Below, piece by piece: positions 8,374 to 17,036 of a stretch of DNA of 64,000 bases (the first letter of the stretch is position 1; each line of letters opens with the position of its first letter). This stretch comes from Paraburkholderia sp. BL25I1N1 (GTDB taxonomy: Bacteria; Pseudomonadota; Gammaproteobacteria; Burkholderiales; Burkholderiaceae), in NCBI RefSeq assembly GCF_003002025.1, contig NZ_PVZB01000003.1, positions 62,001-126,000 of the forward strand, given 5' to 3'. The position numbers and the translations under genes are program-made. The notes under the pieces were generated by a model. That model made no database searches. It saw nothing but the letters and a program-made list of their open reading frames with translations, and was not told the origin of the DNA.

Positions 8374-9474
8374 TCAGTGCGCGAACTGCCGCAGTTGCTC
8401 GATGCTCTGCTTCAGTTCGCGCTCCAGTTGGGCCATTAGTTCCGCTGCGGGCAACGACCTTGCCAGCGCGGCGGCCTGGCCTGCCCACTGCGCGCCGTAG
8501 CCGAACTCCCCTTTCGCCTTCGCTGCCGCATTCAACGCCTTGCCGGCATCGTAGGCGATCGGATAGGCGGGCGGACTGGGTGAACGCGCGTCGGCGCCAA
8601 GCGCCGTGAAGCTGTTCGCCATGCTTCTCGCCGGCCGCCCGGAGATCGCCGCCGTGAAAGTCGTACGGCGAGCCGCCTCGCCGAGCAACGCGCGACGATA
8701 ACCCTCGTCGATCGACGTTTCCGGACACGCCACGAAGGCCGTGCCAAGCTGCGCGGCCTGAGCGCCGAGCGCGAGCGCCGCCGCAATGCCGGCGCCGTCC
8801 ATGATGCCGCCGGCGGCGATCACCGGCAGCCGGCATTCCCTGACCAGCAAACGCGTCAGGGCGAACGTGCCCAAGCGGTCGTCGAATGCATCCGGGTCGA
8901 AGACACCGCGATGCCCGCCGGCCTCGATACCTTGCGCCACGATCGCATCCACACCCGCCGCTTCAACCTTCGCGGCCTCCTCCAGATTGGTCGCACTGGC
9001 GAGCAGCGTGATGCCCGCCTGCTTCAACTCGGCGATGACATCGGCGGACGGCAAGCCGAAGTGAAAACTGACGATCGCCGGCTTCTCCTCCAGAAAAACC
9101 GCCAGCATGGCAGGGTCCGCAAGGAAGCTCGTGTAGATCTCCGACAGCTTCGCCGGTGGCGTCGCTCCGTACTTTTCGAAATGCGGCGCAAGCCAGCGCA
9201 ACCATTGCTGCTCGAGCGCCGCGTCCGCTTGCGCAGGCTGATGACAGAACACGTTGATGTTGAACGGCTTGCCCGTCAGCGCGCGGGTCTCCCTGATCAC
9301 CTTGCGCGCGCCGTCGGCGTTCATCGCTCCGACGCCTAACGAGCCCAGGCCGCCTGCGTTGCAAACGGCCGCGGCCAGTGCGGGCGTGCTGACACCCGCC
9401 ATCGGCGCCTGAATGATCGGCTTGTCGATGCCCAGCAAGGGCAGCAAGGCACGCTTGCCTGTCTGATTGGTCAT
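8374..9474 (-). CDS. Nitronate monooxygenase (2-nitropropane dioxygenase family)
   Basis: A 366-aa FMN-dependent TIM-barrel enzyme that oxidises alkyl nitronates and protects against propionate-3-nitronate-type toxins. Visible family segments are [20 protein letters not shown] near the N terminus, [12 protein letters not shown] in the middle (the catalytic-His region), and [10 protein letters not shown] followed by [14 protein letters not shown] for FMN-phosphate binding. Length agrees with the family. It is divergent from a LysR gene with 160 bp between the starts, the usual arrangement for LysR-controlled nitronate monooxygenase genes. Confidence 0.92.
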   Translation of the reverse strand: MTNQTGKRALLPLLGIDKPIIQAPMAGVSTPALAAAVCNAGGLGSLGVGAMNADGARKVIRETRALTGKPFNINVFCHQPAQADAALEQQWLRWLAPHFEKYGATPPAKLSEIYTSFLADPAMLAVFLEEKPAIVSFHFGLPSADVIAELKQAGITLLASATNLEEAAKVEAAGVDAIVAQGIEAGGHRGVFDPDAFDDRLGTFALTRLLVRECRLPVIAAGGIMDGAGIAAALALGAQAAQLGTAFVACPETSIDEGYRRALLGEAARRTTFTAAISGRPARSMANSFTALGADARSPSPPAYPIAYDAGKALNAAAKAKGEFGYGAQWAGQAAALARSLPAAELMAQLERELKQSIEQLRQFAH

Positions 9475-9634
9475 GTCGCTTCCTCATCGAGTCTCACTAC
9501 AATATAGTCCTGATATTCCGTACGAACCCCTGTTCCGCGCCGAACGCGGCCGGGCCGCTGCGTTCGCATTGCGGCCGTTCCATGCGGCGTTCCGCCTCGC
9601 ACCAGACCGCCATCAGGCACTTCGCCGAGAGACC

Positions 9635-10546
9635 ATGCAGCGTCAATTTGAAGATGTCCTTCTGGGCAGTATCGAACTGTTCTGCCTGGCGGCTGAACTG
9701 GAGAGTTTCACCGAGGCCGCGAACGCCGCGAGCGTCACACCGGCCGCCGTCAGCCGTACGGTCGCGCGTCTGGAGGAGCGCCTCGGCGTGCGATTGTTCG
9801 TGCGGACCACCCGGCAGATCCGGCTGACTGATGCGGGACGGCGGTACTTCGAACAATGTCGTCTGGCGCTGGCCCAGCTCGCCGAAGCCGAGCGTGAAGC
9901 GACCGGACAGCAAACCGCACCGACCGGCGTGCTGCGCATCAGCATGCCGACGCCGTATGGACACTACCGCGTGCTGCCCTTGCTGGCCGAGTTTCGCCGA
10001 CGCTATCCGGGCGTCACCGTCGAAACGCATCTCAGCAATCGCAACATCGACTTCGGCGAGGAAGGCTTCGACCTGGCCATTCGCGGCGCGGCGCCCGGAG
10101 ACTCCGGGCTGATTGCGCGCACGATCGAGGACGCCGAACTGGTGGTCGTCGCCTCGCCGGCCTATCTGCGTGGCGCCGCCAAACTGAAAACGCCGGACGA
10201 CCTCGTCCATCACGACTGTGTCCAGTACGCGTTGCCGAGCACCGGCCGCAATCTCCCGTGGCTGTTCAAATACGAAAACGAGGTTGTCGAGACGATGACG
10301 AGCGGCGGATACACGTCGTCGGGCGACGTGCTTGCCGGGGCCACGCTCGCGCGTCACGGGGCGGGCATTTTTCAAACCTACCGGTTTATCGTGGAGAAAG
10401 ACCTCGCGGCGGGAACGCTCAAGGAACTGCTCATTCCCTATGGCGGCTGTTCGCGGCCGTTCGTGCTGCTTTATCCGCATGCGCGGCACTTGTCGTCGCG
10501 CGTGCGCAGTTTCGTCGACTTCCTGATGGAAAAGCTGGGATCGTAG
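9635..10546 (+). CDS. LysR-family transcriptional regulator
   Basis: A 303-aa LysR regulator of the CrgA/DmlR-like subgroup, probably controlling the divergent nitronate monooxygenase gene. The HTH lies at residues about 8-67 (ESFTEAANAASVTPAAVSRT), followed by LGVRLFVRTTRQIRLT and the linker helix. The effector domain shows GVLRISMPTPYGHYRVLP and FGEEGFDLAIRGA, typical of this subgroup. ATG 9635 (MQRQFEDVLLGS) is favoured because 56 additional in-frame residues upstream are Arg/Ala-rich and unlike the family. Confidence 0.9.
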   Translation: MQRQFEDVLLGSIELFCLAAELESFTEAANAASVTPAAVSRTVARLEERLGVRLFVRTTRQIRLTDAGRRYFEQCRLALAQLAEAEREATGQQTAPTGVLRISMPTPYGHYRVLPLLAEFRRRYPGVTVETHLSNRNIDFGEEGFDLAIRGAAPGDSGLIARTIEDAELVVVASPAYLRGAAKLKTPDDLVHHDCVQYALPSTGRNLPWLFKYENEVVETMTSGGYTSSGDVLAGATLARHGAGIFQTYRFIVEKDLAAGTLKELLIPYGGCSRPFVLLYPHARHLSSRVRSFVDFLMEKLGS

Positions 10547-10585
10547 GCGCACGGATCGTCGCGCGACGCTCGCCTCGACAACCCG

Positions 10586-11205
10586 TCACACGCGCAGCGG
10601 AAAGATGAACTTCGCCGCCAGCAGGCCGACCGCTCCGCCGAGCAGCGTCTCCCACGCGCGCGCGCCAAGAAACGAAATGGAGTGCACGCCGCCAATCGCC
10701 AGTGTCACGATCAAGGTGAAGGCGAACGCCCCGCAAGCGACGTCGTAGCGCTCGGGCAACGCCATCGCGTAGACGATCATGGCGGCCGCGACGGCGGCCC
10801 AGGCGAGCAGCGGCACATGCTCGACGAGCGGCAGGCAGGCCAGGCCCAGCGGAACGCCGACCAGGGTGCCGATGATCCGTCGGCGCACCCGCTGCGCCGT
10901 GCCGCTCGCCGAACCCGCCACCACGTAGGTGCTTGCCGTGATGGCCCAGGCGGACTCCTTGAGTCCGATCGTTTCGTTCAATACGTTCCGAGCGCGGCGG
11001 CGATGCCGTACGCGGTGACGAGCCGCAGTCCCTTGATCCGGCGATGGGTGCCGGGATCGAGCTGATCCAGCCATGTCGTCGCGAGGCTGAGGACGCCGCG
11101 CCGACGCTCGCCCGCGGGTTCGCCTCGAACGCCATCGCTCGCCGCGCGGCTTTGCGCATCGGCGCCGACTCGCTTGTCGTCCTCCGGGATCATCTTTCGC
11201 TTCAC
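10586..11205 (-). pseudogene. FUSC-family (aromatic acid exporter-like) membrane protein, frameshifted
   Basis: Two minus-strand frames together encode one FUSC-like protein of about 205 aa. The 5' part (11205 to 10978) ends ...RRIKGLRLVTAYGIAAALGT and then meets TGA. The 3' part resumes one frame over with LNETIGLKESAWAITASTYV and continues through hydrophobic helices to AKFIFPLRV. Restoring one base near 10981 (GGAAC-GTATTG) gives an uninterrupted product. It is either a recent pseudogene or a base-calling error. First codon may be GTG 11205 or ATG 11193. The length is short for the family, comprising about half of a full FUSC protein. It is convergent with the preceding LysR gene. Confidence 0.75.
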
Positions 11206-11354
11206 GCGTGGTGCGCGTGGGATTTGGGCTACCTCGTAGTCTAGTCGATCGGAACGCCCGGACCGCTCGGAAATCGTTGTCAGCGGCTGCGCCGCCAGCC
11301 CAGTCAGTCAAGCGCGCGCCTAGGCCGGCAGCCGCCTGCCGTCTCGGACAATAA

Positions 11355-11434
11355 AAATCGCATGCGATTTAATCTTATGCGCTTGACAAGGCGAAACTTC
11401 TCGTCCACTATTCGACGCATGCGATTACATCGCA
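11355..11434 (+). promoter_or_regulatory. Promoter and operator region of the ohr gene
   Basis: A perfect 16-bp palindrome AAATCGCATGCGATTT lies at 11355-11370. A consensus -35 TTGACA is at 11383-11388, with a weak -10 (CACTAT) 17 bp on. A second site, GCATGCGATTACATCGCA, occupies 11417-11434 just downstream of the -10. That 18-mer recurs with one mismatch at 13579-13596 in front of the MarR-type regulator gene, so the two promoters are very probably controlled by the same repressor. A further half-like copy follows (ATCGCATACGATTT). Confidence 0.75.
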
Positions 11435-11480
11435 TACGATTTAAAGCAACTTCACAGCTCTGTCCTTCAAGGAATTCATC

Positions 11481-11906
11481 ATGACCAAGATCGAAAATGT
11501 CCTGCTCACCGGCAAAACCCACACCACGTTCAGCGGCCGCGGCGGTCGCGTCAACCTCAATCTGTCGGCAGCCAAAGGCGCCGGTGCGGACATCGCGTTC
11601 CCGGCTGTAGAGGCGCATCCGACTGCGGAACAGCTGTTTGCGGGCGCCTGGTCGGCCTGTTACATCTCCGCGATCGGCCTCGTAGCCCAAGCGAAGAAAG
11701 TGACGCTGCCGTCCGATCTGTCCGTGGAAATCGAGGTGGATCTGGGCATGACCGGCGACGCGTATTTCCTCCAGGCCCGCTTTAACGTCAGCGTGCCGGG
11801 CGTGGCGCGCGAAGTCGCCGAGGCCATCGCGCATGAAGCCCACGAAATCTGCCCGTATTCGAAAGCCACGCGCGGAAACATCGACGTCGTCGTCAACGTC
11901 GCCTGA
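11481..11906 (+). CDS. ohr: Organic hydroperoxide resistance protein (Ohr, OsmC family)
   Basis: A 141-aa thiol peroxidase that reduces organic and fatty-acid hydroperoxides in the cytoplasm. The two redox cysteines are in AGAWSACY (Cys60, peroxidatic) and HEICPYSKATRGN (Cys124, resolving), which is the Ohr rather than OsmC spacing pattern, and length is typical. Promoter and operator elements directly upstream match those of the MarR-type gene at 13066-13527. MsrA, another oxidative-damage enzyme, is encoded 520 bp downstream on the same strand. Confidence 0.95.
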   Translation: MTKIENVLLTGKTHTTFSGRGGRVNLNLSAAKGAGADIAFPAVEAHPTAEQLFAGAWSACYISAIGLVAQAKKVTLPSDLSVEIEVDLGMTGDAYFLQARFNVSVPGVAREVAEAIAHEAHEICPYSKATRGNIDVVVNVA

Positions 11907-11990
11907 CTTTCCAACACTGAACCGGCATCTCTGGGCGCGATCCGGCAAGGCTAGCGCCCCTCATCGAACATTTTTAAGTGGAGTTTCACC

Positions 11991-12263
11991 ATGAAAACCA
12001 AACTCGTTGCTGCACTGCTCCTCGCACTTTCTGCTTCCGCCGCCGCGCCCGCGTTCGCCAGCGGCTATGGGCCGGCTCCCTTCTACCGGCCTTCGATCGG
12101 CGCCCCGGCGTCGCAACGTGGCCAGAGCGCGCAAACCGTCGCCGCGAGCAACGACGATGCAGCCGGCTCGCAAGCGGCGTATGGCGGTGTCGTCTCCGGT
12201 CAGTCGGAATCCGGCAGCCGTGCCGTCGTCGCTCCCCACGACAATCTTTACGCACGCCATTGA
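11991..12263 (+). CDS. Small exported protein, DUF4148-like
   Basis: A 90-aa protein with a clear signal peptide (MKTKLVAALLLALSASAAAP, cleavage after AFA near residue 23). The mature part is short, Gly/Ser/Ala/Gln-rich and probably unstructured. The segment AYGGVVSGQSESGSR resembles the C-terminal signature of DUF4148 proteins, which are abundant in Burkholderiaceae. The usual N-terminal DUF4148 helix is not evident. It has an SD-like GTGGAG upstream of ATG 11991 and lies between ohr and msrA, so it may share their expression. Function unknown. Confidence 0.7.
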   Translation: MKTKLVAALLLALSASAAAPAFASGYGPAPFYRPSIGAPASQRGQSAQTVAASNDDAAGSQAAYGGVVSGQSESGSRAVVAPHDNLYARH

Positions 12264-12426
12264 GGCGCGCTGCCGGCCGCGCCAACGTCCCGGCCGGCTA
12301 CGCATGCCTATAGAGGCGTGATGGATTTTGCCTGCCGGTCGGCTAGCCAGGCCGAACTCTGGCATGCTTGTGGGATCGCATCCGATAGACGGCGAGCCAA
12401 CCACTGACGAAAGGGATTGGACTGAA

Positions 12427-12933
12427 ATGACGACGCAAACCGAAACCGCCATCCTGGCCGGCGGCTGCTTCTGGGGCATGCAGGATCTACTGCGCCGCTA
12501 CCCCGGCGTGCTGTCCACGCGCGTGGGCTACACGGGCGGCGACGTGCCCAACGCCACTTACCGCAACCACGGCACACACGCAGAAGCGCTCGAGATCGTG
12601 TTCGACCCGAGCCAGATCAGCTATCGCAAGATCCTCGAATTTTTCTTCCAGATTCACGATCCGACGACGAAGAACCGCCAGGGCAACGACGTCGGCATGA
12701 GCTACCGCTCGGCCATCTTCTATCTCGACGATGAGCAGAAGCGGGTGGCTGAGAACACCATCGCCGATGTCGAGGCGTCCGATCTCTGGCCCGGCAAGGT
12801 GGTCACCGAAGTCGCTCCGGCCGGCCCGTTCTGGGAGGCCGAGCCGGAACATCAGGACTATCTGGAGCGCATTCCCAACGGCTACACGTGTCACTTCATT
12901 CGCCCGAACTGGAAGCTGCCCGAGCGCGGCTGA
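12427..12933 (+). CDS. msrA: Peptide-methionine (S)-S-oxide reductase
   Basis: A 168-aa enzyme that reduces methionine S-sulfoxide in proteins and free form using thioredoxin. The active-site motif [11 protein letters not shown] places the catalytic Cys at residue 14. Family segments [30 protein letters not shown] and FYLDDEQK are all present. ATG 12427 is chosen because it begins directly before the conserved domain; 33 in-frame residues upstream are not family-like. The gene ends 50 bp before a strong bidirectional terminator. Its position beside ohr points to an oxidative-damage role. Confidence 0.95.
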   Translation: MTTQTETAILAGGCFWGMQDLLRRYPGVLSTRVGYTGGDVPNATYRNHGTHAEALEIVFDPSQISYRKILEFFFQIHDPTTKNRQGNDVGMSYRSAIFYLDDEQKRVAENTIADVEASDLWPGKVVTEVAPAGPFWEAEPEHQDYLERIPNGYTCHFIRPNWKLPERG

Positions 12934-12982
12934 AGCTTGAAATCAGCGCTAAACGGTCGAGTATTTTCGTGGCGCAAAAAAC

Positions 12983-13015
12983 AAGAAGCCCGCAGACATC
13001 GTCCGCGGGCTTCTT
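12983..13015. terminator. Bidirectional intrinsic terminator between msrA and the MarR gene
   Basis: An 11-bp perfect stem AAGAAGCCCGC / GCGGGCTTCTT encloses an 11-nt loop. It is followed by CGTTT on the plus strand and preceded by an A-rich run (GCAAAAAACA) that supplies U residues on the minus strand. It sits between two convergent genes and can serve both. Confidence 0.85.
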
Positions 13016-13065
13016 CGTTTGGCAACGCGTCTCGTGATGGGCGCATGGATCGCACGATCCGCCGC

Positions 13066-13527
13066 TCATTCCCCGTTCTGAACCGCTTTGACGAGATTGT
13101 TGCGCAGCGTCACGATCGCCTTCTGGACTTTCGAGAACTCGTCCGGCGCGAGGCCGGTTGCCTCGACGAGGTCCATGTTCAGACCTTTTTCGCGCAAGCG
13201 CCGGCCACTTTTCGTGAGACCTACCCGCACCTGACGCTCGTCTTCGGGGTCCCGCTGTCTTTCCACGTAGCCTGCCGCCTCCAGCTTCTTCAGGATCGGA
13301 GTGAGCGTGTTGGACTCGAGGAACAGCTTCTCGCCCAGACTGCTGACAGTCTGGTTGTCCTCCTCCCACAGCGCAATGATCGTGATGTATTGCGTGTACG
13401 TCAGCCCAAGCTCTTCGAGAATCGGCTTGTAGGCCTTGCCGAATGCCAGGTTCGCGGAATAGACCGCAAAGCTCAGGAAGTCGGAGAGCTTCACATCCGT
13501 GGAAGCGGGTTGGTCGGTGGATTTCAT
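13066..13527 (-). CDS. MarR-family regulator, OhrR-like but without the sensing cysteine
   Basis: A 153-aa winged-HTH repressor of OhrR type. The N-terminal helix LSFAVYSANLAFGKAYKPIL, then LGLTYTQYITIIALWE and the wing NTLTPILKKLEAAGYVERQR, follow the OhrR pattern closely. In OhrR the LCFALYS motif holds the peroxide-sensing Cys; here the equivalent residue is Ser19 (AGC codon), and the protein contains no Cys at all. ATG 13527 has GAGGA upstream; an in-frame GTG at 13554 lies 27 bp earlier. Its promoter carries the same 18-bp operator as ohr, implying autoregulation and control of ohr. Confidence 0.88.
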   Translation of the reverse strand: MKSTDQPASTDVKLSDFLSFAVYSANLAFGKAYKPILEELGLTYTQYITIIALWEEDNQTVSSLGEKLFLESNTLTPILKKLEAAGYVERQRDPEDERQVRVGLTKSGRRLREKGLNMDLVEATGLAPDEFSKVQKAIVTLRNNLVKAVQNGE

Positions 13528-13568
13528 CTGCGTCCTCGTTAGGTAGAGGCTCACGCCTCGCTAGCGAC

Positions 13569-13597
13569 ATTATACATCGCATGCGATTATATCGCAG
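13569..13597 (-). promoter_or_regulatory. Promoter and operator of the MarR-type gene
   Basis: Read on the minus strand, a perfect TATAAT -10 (13569-13574) has a weak -35 CTGCGA 17 bp upstream (13592-13597). The operator GCATGCGATTATATCGCA (plus-strand reading, 13579-13596) fills the spacer. It matches the ohr site at 17 of 18 positions and contains the 12-bp palindrome ATCGCATGCGAT. A repressor bound here would block RNA polymerase. Confidence 0.7.
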
Positions 13598-13766
13598 TCG
13601 CTCGAAACATCGGACATGGCGTCGAACATGGCGGAGGAGGACTGACGATCGGCTTCAGCGTCCGCTTCGGCGCGAGTAAGCTACCAGCGCGGACCATCAT
13701 GACCCTGAAATCGGCCGCTGCGCCGGGCACCTGAAGGTCCACGCAAGATTTCCATAGGAGAACGTC

Positions 13767-14993
13767 TTGAAGCGGATCGTGGTGATCGGCGCAGGTTTCG
13801 CCGGACTGTGGAGTGCGGTGGGCGCGGCGCGCAAACTCGACGAACTGCGCGTGCCCGCCGCTCAGGTGGAAGTCGTCGTCATCAACGGGACGCCGTATCA
13901 CAGTATCCGGGTGCGGAACTACGAACAGAATCTGGACGAGACGCGCGTGCCGCTCGCCGATGTTCTCGGGCCGATCGGTGTGCGGCTCGTCGAAGGCTCG
14001 GTATCCAGCATCGATTCGGCCAACGGCCGCATCACCGTTCAGACCCAAGGGCTGGCGCAGACGCTTGACTACGACCGGCTGGTCATCGCGGCGGGCAGCC
14101 AACTCGTCCACCCCGATATTCCCGGTTTGACCGAGCATGCGTTCGACGTCGATACGTTCTCAGGCGCAACGAAACTCGCGGCGCACTTGCGCGGCTTGCC
14201 GACGCTCGCGAGCGCGGCGAGTCCGTTTACGGCCGTGGTGGTTGGGGCCGGCTTGACGGGCATCGAACTGGCGGCCGAACTGCCGGCGCGCTTGCGCGGC
14301 ATCGCGGGCGACGCGCATCGAGACGCTGTGCATGTCGTACTGGCCGATCGCTCGGCGAAGATCAGCCAGGCGATGGGCGGCGCGCAGCCTGTCATCGAGC
14401 GTGCCATGAACGCCCTTGGCGTCGAGATGCTTGCGGGCGTATCCCTCCAGTCGGTGGACGCCGACGGCGTGGAGCTCACGAATGGCAGGCGCATCGATGC
14501 GGCCACGGTGGTCTGGTGCGGCGGCATGCGCGCGAACGCGTTGACCGCGCAAATCCCCGTGACACTCGATCCTTTTGGACGCCTTCCGGTAGATGCCTTC
14601 ATGCGCGTGGAAAACGTCCCGCATGTATTCGCTGCCGGTGACTGCGCGCGCGTGTTGATCGACGGCGCGCGGCCATCGGTCATGTCATGCCAGCACAGCC
14701 GGCCGATGGGGCGCTACGCCGGTCACAACGTCGTCTGCGATCTGCTCGGTGGCGAGATGCTGCCGCTTCATATCGACTGGTACACGACCATTCTCGATCT
14801 CGGTCCCTGGGGCGCCGTGTACACGGAGGGCTGGGACCGGCATCTCGTGTCCGAAGGCGACGCCGCCAAAGCGACCAAGCAGGCTATCAACTGCATACGT
14901 ATCTATCCGCCGCGCACGGGTCTTCGAGACGACATCCTGCAAGCCGCCGCGCCTGTCGTGCAGACACCGCCGCCAACCATCGCGGCTCGTTGA
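13767..14993 (+). CDS. FAD-dependent NADH dehydrogenase-like oxidoreductase (NDH-2 family)
   Basis: A 408-aa pyridine-nucleotide disulphide-type flavoprotein, probably a membrane-associated NAD(P)H:quinone reductase. The FAD-binding motif VVIGAGFAGLWSA is at residues 4-16. The second Rossmann motif is AVVVGAGLTGIELAAEL for NAD(P)H, and the C-terminal FAD motif is VFAAGDCA. It starts with TTG at 13767, preceded by AGGAG at a good distance; no ATG in frame fits as well. The C-terminal third, with PLHIDWYTTILDLGPWGAVY, replaces the amphipathic anchor of classical Ndh. It stands alone, upstream of convergent genes. Confidence 0.87.
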   Translation: MKRIVVIGAGFAGLWSAVGAARKLDELRVPAAQVEVVVINGTPYHSIRVRNYEQNLDETRVPLADVLGPIGVRLVEGSVSSIDSANGRITVQTQGLAQTLDYDRLVIAAGSQLVHPDIPGLTEHAFDVDTFSGATKLAAHLRGLPTLASAASPFTAVVVGAGLTGIELAAELPARLRGIAGDAHRDAVHVVLADRSAKISQAMGGAQPVIERAMNALGVEMLAGVSLQSVDADGVELTNGRRIDAATVVWCGGMRANALTAQIPVTLDPFGRLPVDAFMRVENVPHVFAAGDCARVLIDGARPSVMSCQHSRPMGRYAGHNVVCDLLGGEMLPLHIDWYTTILDLGPWGAVYTEGWDRHLVSEGDAAKATKQAINCIRIYPPRTGLRDDILQAAAPVVQTPPPTIAAR

Positions 14994-15074
14994 ATGTGCG
15001 GAGTTGGCGTGCAACGCCGACGAAGGTGACCGGTACGGCGGGGACACGTGGCCGCGAAACTAACGGCTCAATGT

Positions 15075-15503
15075 TCAGGCGGCACCGGTGGCTTCGAGTT
15101 GCGCTTCGATGGCCGCCTTATCTATCACCGACCAGACCTGCTCGATCTTTCCATTGCGGAATTGATAGAACACGTTCTCCGTGAAGGAAACGCGTTTCCC
15201 GTTGACGGCGAGGCCGAGGAACGTGCCCTTCGGCGTACAGGCGAAGCCGAGCCGGCTGGCGATATAAGGCGGATCGGAAATCAACAACTGGATGTTGAAA
15301 TAAAGGTCGGGAATTTCGCGGAAGTCTCTCTCCAGCATCTCGCGATAGCCGGATAAGCCGATGCGCTGACCGTTGTACTGCGCGTTGTCGTCGACATACT
15401 GCCCGAGGTTCGGCCAGTCCTGTTTGTTCAGGCAGCCGATGTAATCCCGGTAGAGGGTGTAGAGGTCAGGCGTATCCACGGCAATGGCTCCGTCCTTGTA
15501 CAA
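15075..15503 (-). CDS. SnoaL-like polyketide cyclase family protein
   Basis: A 142-aa protein of the NTF2-like fold. It shows the ester-cyclase/SnoaL pattern: YRDYIGCLNKQDWPNLGQYV, then YREMLERDFREIPDLYFNIQ, then ENVFYQFRNGKIEQVWSVID. Members bind small hydrophobic ligands and some catalyse aldol-type cyclisation. No polyketide genes are nearby, so a stress- or catabolism-related role is equally likely. A 14-bp perfect palindrome lies 22 bp upstream of the start and may be an operator. Confidence 0.82.
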   Translation of the reverse strand: MYKDGAIAVDTPDLYTLYRDYIGCLNKQDWPNLGQYVDDNAQYNGQRIGLSGYREMLERDFREIPDLYFNIQLLISDPPYIASRLGFACTPKGTFLGLAVNGKRVSFTENVFYQFRNGKIEQVWSVIDKAAIEAQLEATGAA

Positions 15504-15524
15504 GGTCCGTGCTGCGAGGCAGGA

Positions 15525-15538
15525 AGAATTTAAATTCT
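15525..15538. promoter_or_regulatory. Palindrome upstream of the SnoaL-like gene
   Basis: AGAATTTAAATTCT is a perfect 14-bp AT-rich palindrome in an otherwise GC-rich stretch, just upstream of the ATG at 15503. It could be an operator for an unlinked regulator or part of an AT-rich promoter. Confidence 0.35.
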
Positions 15539-15584
15539 ACCGCCGTGGATAGAACGGTGCGGAAGCCGCAGCGGTAGCACAGCG

Positions 15585-16757
15585 TCAGGCTGCCGCGCCG
15601 ACTCGCGCCCGCTGCGTATCGACCGCCTCCAGCACCGCTTGCACGACCCGCTCGACGCTCGGCCAGTTCCGCGCATGTTCGCCCGCCGCATACTGCTCAG
15701 GCGACACACTGCGATACGGCGGCGGATAACCCCAGATAGCATCGTGCCTGTCGGGTTTGGTGATGCTTCCGCCGATCACGGCGACGGTCGGACGGAGAAA
15801 CGCGGCCGCGACGTGCATCAGCATCGTCGAGTTCGTCAGCACGACGTTGGCCTCTTCGGTGAGAGCGAACATGACGCGCATCGGCACCTCGCCTGCGAGC
15901 GAGCGGACCGGCACGCCCGAACCCCCCGCGGCAATCGCCTCGGCGGCGCGCGCCTGATCCGCTTTGCTGCCGACGATCACGATATCGCACGCGTCGCCGG
16001 CTTGTTCCAATGTCTGCGCGATCCGCGAGAGCGCGGCGCCGACCTGGCGCGCGTCCCATGCTTTGGTCGGCACGCCGGCCCCAACGCCGACGATCAACCG
16101 CACGGTGCGACGCCCCGGCACGTTGCCCGCACTCCAGATTTGCGCGGCGGTGGCGCGCTCGTCGTTGGTGAGGAACAATTGCGGGCGCGCTTGCGGCAGC
16201 GCCGTTGCGCCAAGCAGCTCGCCCTGCGCGAGCGCGGCGCGGCCGCATTGCCGGGCGGCGAATTCGATAAACGCCTGGCACCCGCTCCAGCCGCCGCGAT
16301 AGCCGCGCACGCCGATGCGATAGCGCACGCCCGCGCGCATCATCAACAGCGCGCCCATGTAGCTGCCGAGCACGTCGATACCCACATCGATGCCGCCGCG
16401 CGCGCGCAGTGCGGCGACCTGCGGAGACTTCCACAGAAAACGCAGCACGTTGCCGTGCGAGCGGTCCTCGACCAGCTTGTTGTTCCAGGGCGCGTCGATC
16501 TCCACGATCTCGTCGACGAAGGGATTGTTCTCAAGTATCGGACGCCCCCAACTTCCTATGCCGGCGATCAGGCGCGTCGTCGGAAAACGCTTGCGCAGCG
16601 CTTCGAAGAGCGGCGTGGTAGTGAGCAGTTCGCCGAAATCGTTCGGGCGCAGCACGAGAATCTCGCGCGGCGTGTCGCGAGCCGGATCGAACCGCGGCGG
16701 GTGGAAGCGGCCCATCAACCAGACCGGCGCTTCGATCAGCAGATTTTTCCAACCCAT
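15585..16757 (-). CDS. Glycosyltransferase family 9 (heptosyltransferase-like)
   Basis: A 390-aa GT-B fold enzyme of the ADP-heptose:LPS heptosyltransferase superfamily, expected to add a sugar to lipopolysaccharide core or another surface glycan at the inner face of the inner membrane. The N-terminal acceptor domain has REILVLRPNDFGELLTTTPL and the C-terminal nucleotide-sugar domain has VIVGSKADQARAAEA, followed by VVLTNSTMLMHVAAAFLRPT. The conserved D-S-G-P/MH motif appears as TNSTMLMHVAAA, so the donor site diverges from WaaC/WaaF. No other LPS gene is adjacent, so acceptor and donor cannot be assigned. Confidence 0.85.
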   Translation of the reverse strand: MGWKNLLIEAPVWLMGRFHPPRFDPARDTPREILVLRPNDFGELLTTTPLFEALRKRFPTTRLIAGIGSWGRPILENNPFVDEIVEIDAPWNNKLVEDRSHGNVLRFLWKSPQVAALRARGGIDVGIDVLGSYMGALLMMRAGVRYRIGVRGYRGGWSGCQAFIEFAARQCGRAALAQGELLGATALPQARPQLFLTNDERATAAQIWSAGNVPGRRTVRLIVGVGAGVPTKAWDARQVGAALSRIAQTLEQAGDACDIVIVGSKADQARAAEAIAAGGSGVPVRSLAGEVPMRVMFALTEEANVVLTNSTMLMHVAAAFLRPTVAVIGGSITKPDRHDAIWGYPPPYRSVSPEQYAAGEHARNWPSVERVVQAVLEAVDTQRARVGAAA

Positions 16758-17036
16758 TGCTTCTCCAATGCGGCAAGCGGTGGCCGCCCTCGTCGCGTCT
16801 CGGTTCGCGCCGGCGGGCGCGCCGGGCGCAGGTGCGCCACGGGCGCCGCCCGGATATCACGCCGATTGTGCATGGTTGCCGCACTGCGCTCTGTGGCCGG
16901 GCGTACAGAGCCGTGGACTGTGTGAATCCTGATCGCGGGGCACGAATGACGCTTCACGCCGGCACCCGGGCACGTCACGTGCTTCCGCATACGGGGCTAT
17001 GAAGCTGACCGCTAAACAGACAACAAGGAGCCGAAA

